From NCBI RefSeq assembly GCF_007644105.1, contig NZ_VFAC01000031.1, positions 1 through 48,524 on the forward strand: a DNA stretch of 48,524 bases, read 5' to 3'. The notes below the pieces were generated by a model, which had not been told where the DNA came from, made no database searches, and saw only the letters and a program-made list of their open reading frames with translations. Source of the stretch: Elioraea rosea (GTDB lineage Bacteria; Pseudomonadota; Alphaproteobacteria; Acetobacterales; Acetobacteraceae). The position numbers and the translations under genes were made by a program. This document shows positions 24,402-32,380 of this stretch, piece after piece; position 1 is the first letter of the stretch, and every line of letters starts with the position of its first letter.

Positions 24402-24655
24402 GCGATGACGCGGATCGGAGTGACCGGGCAAGGATGCTGGCCTCGCTCTGGCGGATGTCGCGCCAGGAGGCTCATGAGGTGAACATGCGCATTGCGATGC
24501 TTGAACAGGCGGTCGCCCGGGCGGTCGCCGGTGAGCCGGTGCCCGGCTCCGACGAACGGTGGGCCCAGGCGCTGGGCGACGCGGAGCTCTGGCTCGAGCG
24601 AGCGATGGCGAACACACGCGATATCGCTGCGCTGATCGAGGGGCGCGCATCGTGA
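24398..24655 (+). CDS. Small helical protein of the enamidase operon
   Basis: 85 residues from GTG 24398 (GTGA overlap with the enamidase stop; GGAGG 8 bases upstream). Fully helical in pattern: RMLASLWRMSRQEAHEVNMRIAMLEQAVARAVAG, then DERWAQALGDAELWLERAMANTRDIAALIEG. No cysteines, no membrane segment. I do not recognise it. Its position between enamidase and a GNAT enzyme, overlapping both by 4 bases, says it is a real gene of this operon, perhaps a subunit or partner of one of them. Confidence 0.75.
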   Translation: MSDDADRSDRARMLASLWRMSRQEAHEVNMRIAMLEQAVARAVAGEPVPGSDERWAQALGDAELWLERAMANTRDIAALIEGRAS

Positions 24656-25329
24656 GCGGCGCGCCCCTCGGCCCGGAGGTCGACGCCACGCCGCGCCCGC
24701 TTCCCGCACGCATCGCCCATCGCGGCCGGTCGGTCGATCTCGAGCCGCTGCATGTCCGCCACGTGCCCGATCTCTGGCGCGCCGCGCAGCGAGCGGACGA
24801 TAGCTGGGCCTATCTCGGCTACGGCCCTTTTGCCGACGAGGCGGCGATGCGCCGCCAGGTCGGCGCGCTCGCGGCGATGCACGACCCGATGTTCTTCGCC
24901 GTGCGGCCCCACGTCTCGGGCACGATCACCGGCTGGCTCTCCTTCATGGAGATCCGCCCCGGGGACGGCGACATCGAGGTGGGGCACATCTGGTTCTCGC
25001 CCTCGATGTCGCGCACCCGGGCGGCGACCGAGGCGATGGTGATGCTGTTCCGCCATGCCATGGACGATCTCGGCTACCGCCGCCTTGTGTGGAAGTGCCA
25101 CGCGCTGAACGCGCCGAGCCGCCGCGCGGCCGAGCGGCTCGGCTTCACCTACGAGGGCACGCACCGCAACCACCGCATCATCAAGGGCCGGTCGCGCGAC
25201 ACGGCCTGGTACTCGATCATCGACAGCGAGTGGCCGGCCTGCCGCGCGGCGATGCTCGCCTGGCTCGATGACGGCAACTTCGACCACAAGGGCGTGGCGA
25301 AGCGGTCGATGGCCTCGTTCCGCGGCTGA
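24652..25329 (+). CDS. GNAT-family N-acetyltransferase (RimJ/RimL type)
   Basis: 225 residues from GTG 24652, overlapping the previous stop by 4 bases. Residues about 30-200 form a RimL-like GNAT domain: SVDLEPLHVRHVPDLWRAAQ, GWLSFMEIRPGDGDIEVGHIWFSP, the acyl-CoA loop SRTRAATEAMVMLFRHAMDDLGYRR, and NAPSRRAAERLGFTYEGTHRNHRIIKGRSRDTAWYSI, typical of the branch that acetylates small amines or protein N-termini. Why it is coupled to an enamidase is unclear; it may modify an amine side product, or be a passenger. Confidence 0.9.
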   Translation: MSGAPLGPEVDATPRPLPARIAHRGRSVDLEPLHVRHVPDLWRAAQRADDSWAYLGYGPFADEAAMRRQVGALAAMHDPMFFAVRPHVSGTITGWLSFMEIRPGDGDIEVGHIWFSPSMSRTRAATEAMVMLFRHAMDDLGYRRLVWKCHALNAPSRRAAERLGFTYEGTHRNHRIIKGRSRDTAWYSIIDSEWPACRAAMLAWLDDGNFDHKGVAKRSMASFRG

Positions 25330-25342
25330 GCCGGCGGCTCAG
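25326..25342. terminator. Short palindrome at convergent stops
   Basis: CTGAGCC-GGC-GGCTCAG, a 7-bp stem that contains the stop codons of both the GNAT gene and the convergent gene at 25339. It could act in both directions, but it is short and has no U-tract. Confidence 0.35.
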
Positions 25343-26061
25343 ATGCTGAAGACGCGCATCGTTCCGATGTTGTATCCGCGCTGGGCGCCGAGCGCGGCCT
25401 GCACCTTCTTGATGAACTCGGGCTCGAAGGCGTTGAGCTTGTTTGGCTCGCCGAGGCCGGGCGTTGCGGGGTCGCGGATGAAGATGCAGCCGTTCGTCGC
25501 CTCTTCCTTGTGAAGGTCGATCCGCACCTTGCCCGTGCGGTAGTAGCCGAGCTTGTCGTCGATCATCAGGCCAAAGTATTTGATGTCGAAATTGGTGTTG
25601 CGGTACAGCGACACGCTCTGCCCGTCCCAGGCGTTGTACACCTTGTTCGCCGTATGCTCCGTCCAGATCGAGGGGTGCTTGATCGACAGCGGCCGGCGCA
25701 GGAGCGCCGCGGCGATGAGCTTGCCGCTCTTGTCGAAGGCGATGATGAGGTCGTTGTCGTCGAACACGATCTCGGTTCCGGCCGCGCCCGATGTCGTCAT
25801 GCCGCCGCCCACCGTCACGCGGCTCGCGTCGATGCCTGCATAGGCCGCGTCGAGGAAGCCTTCGCCGCCGCCCTTGACGATGAAGAACTGCAGGCGCCTG
25901 GCACCGCCCACGATGACCTTCCCGCCCGAGACATGCTTGATCAGCGCCTTGAGGTAGCCCTCGTCGGTGAGGCTGAGCCCGCCGGGCGGCACGCCGCCGA
26001 GGATCGCCGCATCGACCTTCGCCTTCGTCGCCGCCTCCGCGGCCTTCGAGTAGGTACCCAT
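25339..26061 (-). CDS. Hypothetical protein with L,D-transpeptidase-like HxxxxxxGC motif
   Basis: 240 residues, no signal peptide. N-terminal half is mixed (AILGGVPPGGLSLTDEGYLKALIKHVSGGKVIVGG; FDDNDLIIAFDKSGKLIAA). The C-terminal half contains YYRTGKVRIDLHKEEATNGCIFIRDPATPG, which resembles the H...S/N-GC(I/V) active site of YkuD-type L,D-transpeptidases, enzymes that cross-link or anchor to peptidoglycan. Those are normally exported, so a cytoplasmic version is odd; it could be a phage-type or effector-type protein, or the match could be chance. A 179-base gap (26062-26240), containing only a possible MarR half-site, separates it from livF. Confidence 0.75.
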   Translation of the reverse strand: MGTYSKAAEAATKAKVDAAILGGVPPGGLSLTDEGYLKALIKHVSGGKVIVGGARRLQFFIVKGGGEGFLDAAYAGIDASRVTVGGGMTTSGAAGTEIVFDDNDLIIAFDKSGKLIAAALLRRPLSIKHPSIWTEHTANKVYNAWDGQSVSLYRNTNFDIKYFGLMIDDKLGYYRTGKVRIDLHKEEATNGCIFIRDPATPGLGEPNKLNAFEPEFIKKVQAALGAQRGYNIGTMRVFSI

Positions 26062-26240
26062 CGCACGTCGCCTTTCGTCGAAGCGCGGCTCCCGACCTCC
26101 GCTGGTTTCACGTCTGCCCGCGCTGGCGGCATCGCCGCGCGCGCGGAACCTGCGGGCATCATCGCGAGACTATGTGTGAGAACGATTGCAGCGGTGTGAG
26201 GCGGATCAATCGCGCCCGGCGCACGTTTCCGCGCGCGTGG

Positions 26241-26945
26241 TCACACCGAGAGGTACTGTGCCTTCACCTCGGGCTCGTCCTCGAGCGTGGCGAGCGTGCC
26301 CTGCCAGCGCACGGTGCCCTTCTCGATGATCACCGCACGGTCCGCCACCCTGGCCGCGAAGTGCAGGTTCTGCTCCGACAGGACCACCGCGAGCCCCTCC
26401 TGCTTGAGCTGGCGTATGGCGTTGGCCATCTCCTCGACGATCACCGGCGCGAGCCCTTCCGACGGCTCGTCGAGCAGGATCAGCCGCGGGTTGCCCATCA
26501 GCGTGCGCGCGATCGTCAGCATCTGCTGCTCGCCGCCGCTCATGCGCCCGCCGGGCCTGTCGCGCATCCGGCCGAGATTGGGGAAGATCGCGAAGAGGCG
26601 CTCGGGCGTCCATGGCGCGAGGCCCTCGCGCGGCGCCTGGCGGCCGACCTCGAGATTCTCCATCACGGTGAGGTCGGTGAAGATGCGCCGCTCCTCCGGA
26701 ACGTAGCCGAGCCCGGCGCGGGCGATCTCGTGCGGCGGGCGGCCGGCCATCTCCGCGCCGGCGAAGGTCACCGAGCTTCCCGCGCCGGGCCGCACGATGC
26801 CGATGATCGACTTCATCGTCGTCGACTTGCCCGCGCCGTTCCGCCCGAGAAGCACGAGCACCTCGCCCGACGCAGCCTCGAGCGATACGTCGTGCAGGAT
26901 ATGCGCGCGGCCGTAGAAGGCGTTGAGGCGGGAGACCGAGAGCAT
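26241..26945 (-). CDS. livF: Branched-chain-type ABC importer ATPase LivF
   Basis: 234 residues. Walker A GRNGAGKST, Q-loop region, signature MSGGEQQML, Walker B LILLDEPSEGL and switch His in VLSEQNLHFA define an active LivF-type ATPase. It pairs with LivG to drive the HAAT-family importer encoded upstream. It is the last gene of the minus-strand operon that starts with the hydroxylase FAD subunit, 2 bases after livG. The substrate is judged from context (nicotinate or a related acid), not from this protein. Confidence 0.95.
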   Translation of the reverse strand: MLSVSRLNAFYGRAHILHDVSLEAASGEVLVLLGRNGAGKSTTMKSIIGIVRPGAGSSVTFAGAEMAGRPPHEIARAGLGYVPEERRIFTDLTVMENLEVGRQAPREGLAPWTPERLFAIFPNLGRMRDRPGGRMSGGEQQMLTIARTLMGNPRLILLDEPSEGLAPVIVEEMANAIRQLKQEGLAVVLSEQNLHFAARVADRAVIIEKGTVRWQGTLATLEDEPEVKAQYLSV

Positions 26946-26947
26946 GC

Positions 26948-27712
26948 TCAGTGCCCCCCGCTCGTCGCGCCCGAGCCGAGATACACCTCGCGCACGGCCG
27001 GGTCGTTGCGCACCTGGTCTGCCGTGCCTTCCGCGATCAGCCGGCCCCGGTTCATCACGATGATGCGGTCGGCCTGGCCGAACACCACGTCCATGTCATG
27101 CTCGGTGAAGAGGCAGGCGAGCCCGCGCGCGCGCACGATGCCGCGCGTCAGGTCCATCAGTGCCGTGCGCTCCTTCGGCGCCATGCCGGCTGTGGGCTCG
27201 TCCATCAGCAGCAGCTTCGGGTCATTGGCGAGTGCGATGGCGAGCTCGAGGCGCTTGAGGTCGCCATAGGCAAGCACGCCGCAGGGCCGTCCGGCCTGCT
27301 CCGCCATGCCGACCTGCGCGAGCAGCGCCTCGGCCTCGGCGCGGAACTGGTCGGTCGCGCGCGCGAGGAACGACCAGAGCATGCGGCGGTGGCTGATCAG
27401 CGCCATCTGCACGTTCTCGCGCACCGTCATCGAGGCGAAGGTCGCGGTGATCTGGAACGTTCGCCCGACGCCGAGGCGCCAGATCGCGCGCGGGCGGAGC
27501 CCCGCGAGGGACTGCCCGCCGAGCCGCACCTCCCCGCCATCGGCGCGGAGCTGGCCGTTCACCAGGTTGAAGCAGGTGCTCTTGCCTGCGCCGTTCGGGC
27601 CGATCAGAGCGAGCATCTCGCCGGCCGCGACCCGGAACGACACGCCAGCGACGGCATGGACGCCGCCGAAGCGCTTCTCGAGCGAGACGGCTTCGAGAAC
27701 GGGCGCGCTCAT
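26948..27712 (-). CDS. livG: Branched-chain-type ABC importer ATPase LivG
   Basis: 254 residues from ATG 27710-27712, which overlaps the permease stop by 4 bases. Walker A GPNGAGKST, LivG-specific VGRTFQITATFASMTVRENV, a variant signature LAYGDLKRLELA in place of LSYG-Q/EQR, Walker B LLLMDEPTAGM, and the tail REVYLGSG characteristic of LivG. Energises the importer with LivF. Confidence 0.95.
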   Translation of the reverse strand: MSAPVLEAVSLEKRFGGVHAVAGVSFRVAAGEMLALIGPNGAGKSTCFNLVNGQLRADGGEVRLGGQSLAGLRPRAIWRLGVGRTFQITATFASMTVRENVQMALISHRRMLWSFLARATDQFRAEAEALLAQVGMAEQAGRPCGVLAYGDLKRLELAIALANDPKLLLMDEPTAGMAPKERTALMDLTRGIVRARGLACLFTEHDMDVVFGQADRIIVMNRGRLIAEGTADQVRNDPAVREVYLGSGATSGGH

Positions 27713-29574
27713 GCCGCCTCGAGACCCCTGGCGCGCTCCCAGCGGTCGCGGGCGAAGCCGGCGATGCCTTGCGGAAAGGCGAGCACGAGCACGACGATGG
27801 CAAGCCCGAGTGCGGCGCGCCAATACGCGGTCGCCTGCAGGATGCCGACGAACAGCCCGTGATAGGCGATCGCGCCGACGATGGGGCCGGTCACCGTCTG
27901 CACGCCGCCGAGCAGGACCATCAAAAGCGCGTCGACCGATTTCGGGATGGAGATGTAGGTCGGGAACACCGATCCCTTGGCGTAGGCGTAGACGCCGCCC
28001 GCGAGCCCCGCCGCTGCCGCGGCGATGGCGAAGGCGGCGAGGCGGAGCCGCGCGGTGTCGAGACCGATCGCCTCGGCGCGGAGCTCGGAATCGCGCGCCG
28101 CGCGCAGCCCGTAGCCGAAGGGCGAGAACACGAAGCGCCGGAGCAGAAGCGTTCCGCCGATGCAGAGCGCGAGCGCGAGCCAGAGATAGACCGACTTGTC
28201 GGCGGCCCACGCGGACGGCCACACGCCGAGGATGCCGTTGTCGCCGCCCGTGACGTCGACCCACTGGAAGGTCGCTGCCCACACGATCTGCGCGAAGGCA
28301 AGGGTGAGCATCGCGAGATAGACGCCGGAAAGGCGCACGACGAATACGCCGAACACCACGCCGAAAAACCCGGCGAAGAGCGGCGCGGCGACGAGCCCGG
28401 CCTCCATCGGCAGCGCGAGATAGCGCAGCCCGAGAGCGGCCCCGTAGGCGCCGAGGCCGAAATAGGCCGCGTGGCCGAAGCTGACGACGCCGCCCGGGCC
28501 CATCATCAGGTGCAGCGAGGCGGCGAATAGAACGAACACAGCGAGTTCGATCAGAACCGTGATGGCGTAGGCGCCCGCCCAGAACGGCGCGGAGGCCGCG
28601 ATCAGGAGCGCGGCAAGCCCGGCGAGCCCGAGGATGTTGGGCGCGGGCCGCAGCGTCGGCTCGACCGCGCCGGAAGCCGCGCGCGCGTGCGCCTGCGGCT
28701 TGCCGAGCAGCCCGTAGGGGCGGACCATCAGCACAGCGGCCATCACCAGGAACACGAGCACGAGCGTGATCTTCGGCAGGAGCACGATGCCGAAGGCCTG
28801 CACCTCCGCGATCAGCAGGCTCGCCAGGAACGCGCCCGTCACGCTTCCCATGCCGCCGACGACGACCACGACGAACGCTTCTGCGATGATGGAGAGGTCC
28901 ATCTGCAGGTTCGCCGACTGCGAGGGAAGCACGAGCGCGCCGCCGAGGCCCGCCAGGGCCGAGCCGAGGAAGAACACGCCGGAGAACAGCTTCTTCTGGT
29001 CGACCCCGAGGGCTGCGACCATCTCGCGGTCCTGCGTCGCGGCGCGCACCAGGATGCCGAAGCGCGTGCGGTGGAACAGCAGCCACAGCAGCGCCAGCAC
29101 CACCGGGCCGATGATCGCGAGGATCAGGTCGTAGCGCGGGAAGCGCGAGCCTGCGATGTCAATGAAGGCGCGAAGCCAGGGCGGACGGGGAAGCGGCAGG
29201 TCCTCCGGCCCCCAGATCGCGAGCGTCGCGTCCTGGATCATCAGCACCACGCCGAAGGTGGCGAGAAGCTGGAACAGCTCCGGCGCGCGGTAGATGCGGC
29301 GGAGAAGCGTCATCTCCATCGCGACGCCGATCAGCCCGACAACGACGGCGGCGGCAAGCACGCCGAGGACGAAGAGATAGGGCTCGCGCCCGCCCCAGTC
29401 CCAGAACGCGCGGACGATCGTCCACGCCAGGTAGGCGCCGAGCATGTAGAAGCTGCCATGCGCGAAGTTCACGATGCGCGTGACGCCGAAGATCACCGTG
29501 AGCCCCGAGGCGATGAGGAACAGCGCCGAGGCGTTCGACAGGCCGGTCAGGAACTGGATCAGAACGAAGTCCAA
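27709..29574 (-). CDS. Fused LivH-LivM ABC permease
   Basis: 621 residues, about twice the size of a single permease. Residues 1-290 are LivH-like (FLTGLSNASALFLIASGLTVIFGVTRIVNFAHGSFYMLG; the coupling helix region GVDQKKLFSGVFFLGSALAGLGGAL). After a soluble linker (QAHARAASGAVEPTLR) residues about 310-610 are LivM-like (GPGGVVSFGHAAYFGLGAYGA; EAIGLDTARLRLAAFAIAA). The fusion fixes the 1:1 heterodimer in one chain and is known in some proteobacterial HAAT systems. Cotranscribed with the binding protein (66-base gap with a hairpin) and livG. Confidence 0.95.
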   Translation of the reverse strand: MDFVLIQFLTGLSNASALFLIASGLTVIFGVTRIVNFAHGSFYMLGAYLAWTIVRAFWDWGGREPYLFVLGVLAAAVVVGLIGVAMEMTLLRRIYRAPELFQLLATFGVVLMIQDATLAIWGPEDLPLPRPPWLRAFIDIAGSRFPRYDLILAIIGPVVLALLWLLFHRTRFGILVRAATQDREMVAALGVDQKKLFSGVFFLGSALAGLGGALVLPSQSANLQMDLSIIAEAFVVVVVGGMGSVTGAFLASLLIAEVQAFGIVLLPKITLVLVFLVMAAVLMVRPYGLLGKPQAHARAASGAVEPTLRPAPNILGLAGLAALLIAASAPFWAGAYAITVLIELAVFVLFAASLHLMMGPGGVVSFGHAAYFGLGAYGAALGLRYLALPMEAGLVAAPLFAGFFGVVFGVFVVRLSGVYLAMLTLAFAQIVWAATFQWVDVTGGDNGILGVWPSAWAADKSVYLWLALALCIGGTLLLRRFVFSPFGYGLRAARDSELRAEAIGLDTARLRLAAFAIAAAAAGLAGGVYAYAKGSVFPTYISIPKSVDALLMVLLGGVQTVTGPIVGAIAYHGLFVGILQATAYWRAALGLAIVVLVLAFPQGIAGFARDRWERARGLEAA

Positions 29575-29597
29575 GCAGGCGATCTCCGCAAGGAAAC

Positions 29598-29622
29598 GGC
29601 CCGCGCGGTCGCCGCGCGGGCC
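29598..29622 (-). terminator. Hairpin between binding-protein and permease genes
   Basis: GGCCCGCGCGG (29598-29608) and CCGCGCGGGCC (29612-29622) make a perfect 11-bp stem with a 3-base loop. On the minus strand GTTTCCTT follows. Placed between the stop of the binding protein (29641) and the permease start (29574), it would reduce downstream transcription or stabilise the upstream mRNA, as in the TRAP operon at 19.8 kb. Confidence 0.65.
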
Positions 29623-29640
29623 GCCTCGATTGTCCTGTCG

Positions 29641-30852
29641 CTACGCGCCCTGCGGCCGCATCCGCCGCACCTCGTCATCGGGCGGCAGGTAGTTCGCGCC
29701 GTCCGCGTACCGCCAGTCGACCATCGTGCCCTTGTTGTTCTTCAGCGCCGTCTTGCCGACATAGGCGCCGAGCGTGGCCTGGTGGTCGAGCGCGCGGAAG
29801 GTCACGGCGCCGAAGGGGGAGGTGAAGGGAATGCCCTTCATCGCATCGATCACCTTCTCGTTGTCCACCGTTCCGGCCTTCCTGATCCCCTCGGCGATGG
29901 CCGAGATCGTGTCGTAGCCGACGACGGTGCCGAGCCGCGGATAGTCGTTGAACCGCGCGCGATACGCATCGCGGAAGGCGGTGTGTTCGGGGGTGTTGAT
30001 CTGGTCCCACGGATAGCCGGTGACGATCCAGCCCTCGGGCGTCTCGTCCGCCAGCGGGTCGAGATACTCAGGCTCGCCGGTCAGGAGGCTCACCACCGAG
30101 CGGCGCTCGAACAGCCCGCGCGTGTTGCCCTGGCGGACGAAGTTGGTCAGGTCGGGCCCGAAGGTGACGTTGTAGATCGCCTCCGGCCGTGCCTGGGCGA
30201 GCGCCTGCACCGTCGCGCCGGCATCGATGCGCCCGAGGGCCGGCCACTGCTCGGCGACGAACTCCACGTCCGGCCGCTTGGCGGAGAGAAGCTGCTTGAA
30301 CCACTTCACGGCCGACTGGCCGTATTCGTAGTTCGGCGACACCGTGACCCAGCGCTTGGCGGGAAGCTTCGCCGCTTCCTCGACCAGCATCGCCGCCTGC
30401 ATGTAGGTGGAGGGGCGCAGGCGGAAGGTGTAGCGGTTGCCCTTCTCCCATACGAGCGCATCGGTCAGCGGCTCGGAGGCGACGAAGAGGCGCTTCCTCT
30501 GCAGCGCGAAGTCAGCCACGGCCAGGCCGATATGCGAGAAGAAACTTCCCGCCAGAAGGTCGACGCGCTCGTTGTCGAGCAGCTCGCCCGCGAGCCGAAC
30601 CGCATCCTGCGGCCGCCCGGCATCGTCGCGCCACACCACCTCGAGCGGCCGGCCGAGCACGCCGCCCGCGGCGTTGATCTGCTCCACGCGGAGCTGCCAG
30701 CCATTGCGGTAGGGAACGGTGAAGGCGGGAAGCGTGGTGTAGCTGTTGATCTCGCCGATCCTGATCGGCTGCGTGCCCTGCGCGCGCACGAGCGCGGGCG
30801 CGGCAAGCGTGGCGGCGGAGGCGGCGAGAACGCCGCGGCGTGTTATCCTCAT
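29641..30852 (-). CDS. ABC importer substrate-binding protein (LivK-like, periplasmic)
   Basis: 403 residues from ATG 30850-30852 with GGGGACAT upstream. Tat-type signal MRITRRGVLAASAATLAAPALVRAQ. The mature part is a type-1 periplasmic binding fold: IRIGEINSYTTLPAFTVPYRNGWQLRVEQINAAGGVLGRPLEVVWRDD, then GSFFSHIGLAVADFA and the second lobe VVGYDTISAIAEGIRKAG. This branch (AmiC/urea/HAAT) takes amino acids, amides and aromatic acids. In an operon with nicotinate hydroxylase and reductase genes the ligand is inferred to be nicotinate or a hydroxylated derivative. Confidence 0.93.
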   Translation of the reverse strand: MRITRRGVLAASAATLAAPALVRAQGTQPIRIGEINSYTTLPAFTVPYRNGWQLRVEQINAAGGVLGRPLEVVWRDDAGRPQDAVRLAGELLDNERVDLLAGSFFSHIGLAVADFALQRKRLFVASEPLTDALVWEKGNRYTFRLRPSTYMQAAMLVEEAAKLPAKRWVTVSPNYEYGQSAVKWFKQLLSAKRPDVEFVAEQWPALGRIDAGATVQALAQARPEAIYNVTFGPDLTNFVRQGNTRGLFERRSVVSLLTGEPEYLDPLADETPEGWIVTGYPWDQINTPEHTAFRDAYRARFNDYPRLGTVVGYDTISAIAEGIRKAGTVDNEKVIDAMKGIPFTSPFGAVTFRALDHQATLGAYVGKTALKNNKGTMVDWRYADGANYLPPDDEVRRMRPQGA

Positions 30853-30892
30853 CGTGATGTCCCCTCTGTCCCTGTCGTTCTTGGGTGCCACT

Positions 30893-31480
30893 CTAGCGCA
30901 GCCCGTCCTTGCCTTCGATCTGATCCACCGTGAGCCCGCCGATGCGGGCGAGCGGCCTGCCGCTGTCGGTCACCACGATCGCGACGACGATCTCGTCCCG
31001 CCGCGGCGCGTCCGGCACCCGCACCTCCATCGCGTCGAAATGGCTGCGCACGTAGGCCGCGTCCTTGTGCCCGAGCGGCACGTCGATCGCGGTGCCCATG
31101 CCGCCGCGCTTCTTGGCCGACGGGATAAGTGCGGCGCCTTTCTCGAGCACGGCGCGCACCGGCGCGCCCAGCTTCGGATGCAGGATGGCGGCTGCGTGCT
31201 CGAGCTCGCCATCCTCGCCGACGATCGCAGCCTTGCCATAGCTTTCCGCCTCGCCGCCTTCGATGCCGAGCGCGGCGACGGCGCGTTCGGCGAGAAGCTG
31301 GCCGAGCATCGCGCCGACCTCGACGAGCTCCTCGAGATCGGGCGCGTAGCGGCCGGCGAAGGGATTGCCGATGACGGCGACGGCGGCAGCCTTGCGCGTC
31401 GGCGGCCCGAGCGCCTCGTCTGCCTCGCGGTGCGTTTCCTCCACCGTCACGAGCAGCTTGCGGATCAGCGGATCGGCCAT
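30893..31480 (-). CDS. AA_synth (PF06684, DUF1185)-family protein, function unknown
   Basis: 195 residues, soluble. Family pattern: IRKLLVTVEETHREADEALGPPTRKAAAVAVIGNPFAGRYAPDLEELVEVG, then LGPELGEL-like helix (MLGQLLAERAVAAL), SYGKAAIVGEDGELEHAAAILHPKLGAPVRAVL and IPSAKKRGGMGTAIDVPLGHKDA. The Pfam name refers to a proposed link with amino-acid synthesis, but no reaction is established. The gene lies 24 bases after UPF0280 in the pyridine operon, so it may act on an intermediate such as the formylglutarate released by enamidase; that is inference from position only. Confidence 0.85.
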   Translation of the reverse strand: MADPLIRKLLVTVEETHREADEALGPPTRKAAAVAVIGNPFAGRYAPDLEELVEVGAMLGQLLAERAVAALGIEGGEAESYGKAAIVGEDGELEHAAAILHPKLGAPVRAVLEKGAALIPSAKKRGGMGTAIDVPLGHKDAAYVRSHFDAMEVRVPDAPRRDEIVVAIVVTDSGRPLARIGGLTVDQIEGKDGLR

Positions 31481-31504
31481 TCCATCCCCCTTGTGGTTGC
31501 GCCC

Positions 31505-32380
31505 TCAGGCAGCGAGCGCGAGCGGCCCGGCGCCGATGATCGAGCGCTGGGCGCGGAGATGCAGCACCGCGGCACGGATCAGCCCTCGCCTGGCGCAGTG
31601 TTGCGCGACACGAGCGCCGGCTTCCAGCGCCGCATCGATCTCGCCCGGCGTGAGGGGGCCAACATCCCAGGTGACGAGGCGGTCGCCGAGATCGCTGTCC
31701 GGGTCGATCTCCGAGGCGGGGCGGCGCGCGATCGCGGGATGGCCGCGAAGGTCGACCGCGTTGGCGATCACCGTCGCCGCGGCATCGGCCGCCGCGGCGC
31801 TGTCGGCGAGAACCGTCACCGCATCGGCGATGCCAAAGGAGAAGGAGCGGCCCCCCTTGCCCTTGCAGCGCCACCCGCTGGTGGCGATGCCGCCGATGCC
31901 GTCACCCGCGCCGATCGCTGCGATCGCGTCCAGCCCCCCGATGTCAAGCTGGGGCGCGGCGAGATCGGCGACGATGCCGCACCGGAAGCCCTGCCCCGGG
32001 GCGAGATGGAGCGCGATGTCGCCGCCGTCGTTCACGAGCGCGCGGCTCAGCGTCCGCCCCGCCATGAGCGCGGCGAGAAGCGCATCGGCGACCGCGCCGG
32101 CGACGGCTGCCATCGGCGTGATGAACCGCTCGGCGTAGGGAACGGTTGCGGCGTGCATGCGCCGCGCGACGGCGCCATGCGGCATCGGTGCCGGAAGGGG
32201 GGTGCGGAGAAGGGTGAGCTCGGCACAGAGCGCGGGGAGGATCGCGGGGAAGGCGCGCGCGGCCTGGGCATAGGCTTCGCGCACCTCCGCCTCCTCTCCC
32301 CAGGCCTGCACGATCGCGTCGATCGGGCCGTGCTGGAGATGCAGCCTCCCTCCCGGCAGAAGCGCGGCGACGGCGCTCAT
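31505..32380 (-). CDS. UPF0280-family protein, ApbE-like; candidate flavin transferase
   Basis: 291 residues from ATG 32378-32380, overlapping the reductase stop by 4 bases. The middle carries ApbE-type elements: FITPMAAVAGAVADALLAAL, SRALVNDGGDIALHLAPGQGFRCGI, then GIATSGWRCKGKGG and FGIADAVTVLADSAAAADAAATVIANAV, which parallel the DGGGDI / TSG / VTV-ADA segments of FAD:protein FMN transferases. ApbE attaches FMN to a Thr/Ser in SGAT-like motifs. The coupled 6-hydroxynicotinate reductase contains SGAT, and its E. barkeri counterpart carries covalent flavin, so this protein may be the dedicated flavinylase. The family has no established activity; a metal-binding or degenerate ApbE role is the alternative. 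Confidence 0.88.
   Translation of the reverse strand: MSAVAALLPGGRLHLQHGPIDAIVQAWGEEAEVREAYAQAARAFPAILPALCAELTLLRTPLPAPMPHGAVARRMHAATVPYAERFITPMAAVAGAVADALLAALMAGRTLSRALVNDGGDIALHLAPGQGFRCGIVADLAAPQLDIGGLDAIAAIGAGDGIGGIATSGWRCKGKGGRSFSFGIADAVTVLADSAAAADAAATVIANAVDLRGHPAIARRPASEIDPDSDLGDRLVTWDVGPLTPGEIDAALEAGARVAQHCARRGLIRAAVLHLRAQRSIIGAGPLALAA

Noticed and set aside
26174-26187. Third MarR-type site between livF and the gene at 25339
   Set aside because: GTGTGAGAACGATT matches only one half of the operator (about 10 of 14 bases) with no symmetric second half; too weak to call.
28687-30933. 748-codon open frame antisense to the binding protein and permease
   Set aside because: Same reason: Arg/His/Glu-rich composition, no motifs, fully covered by strongly supported genes on the other strand.
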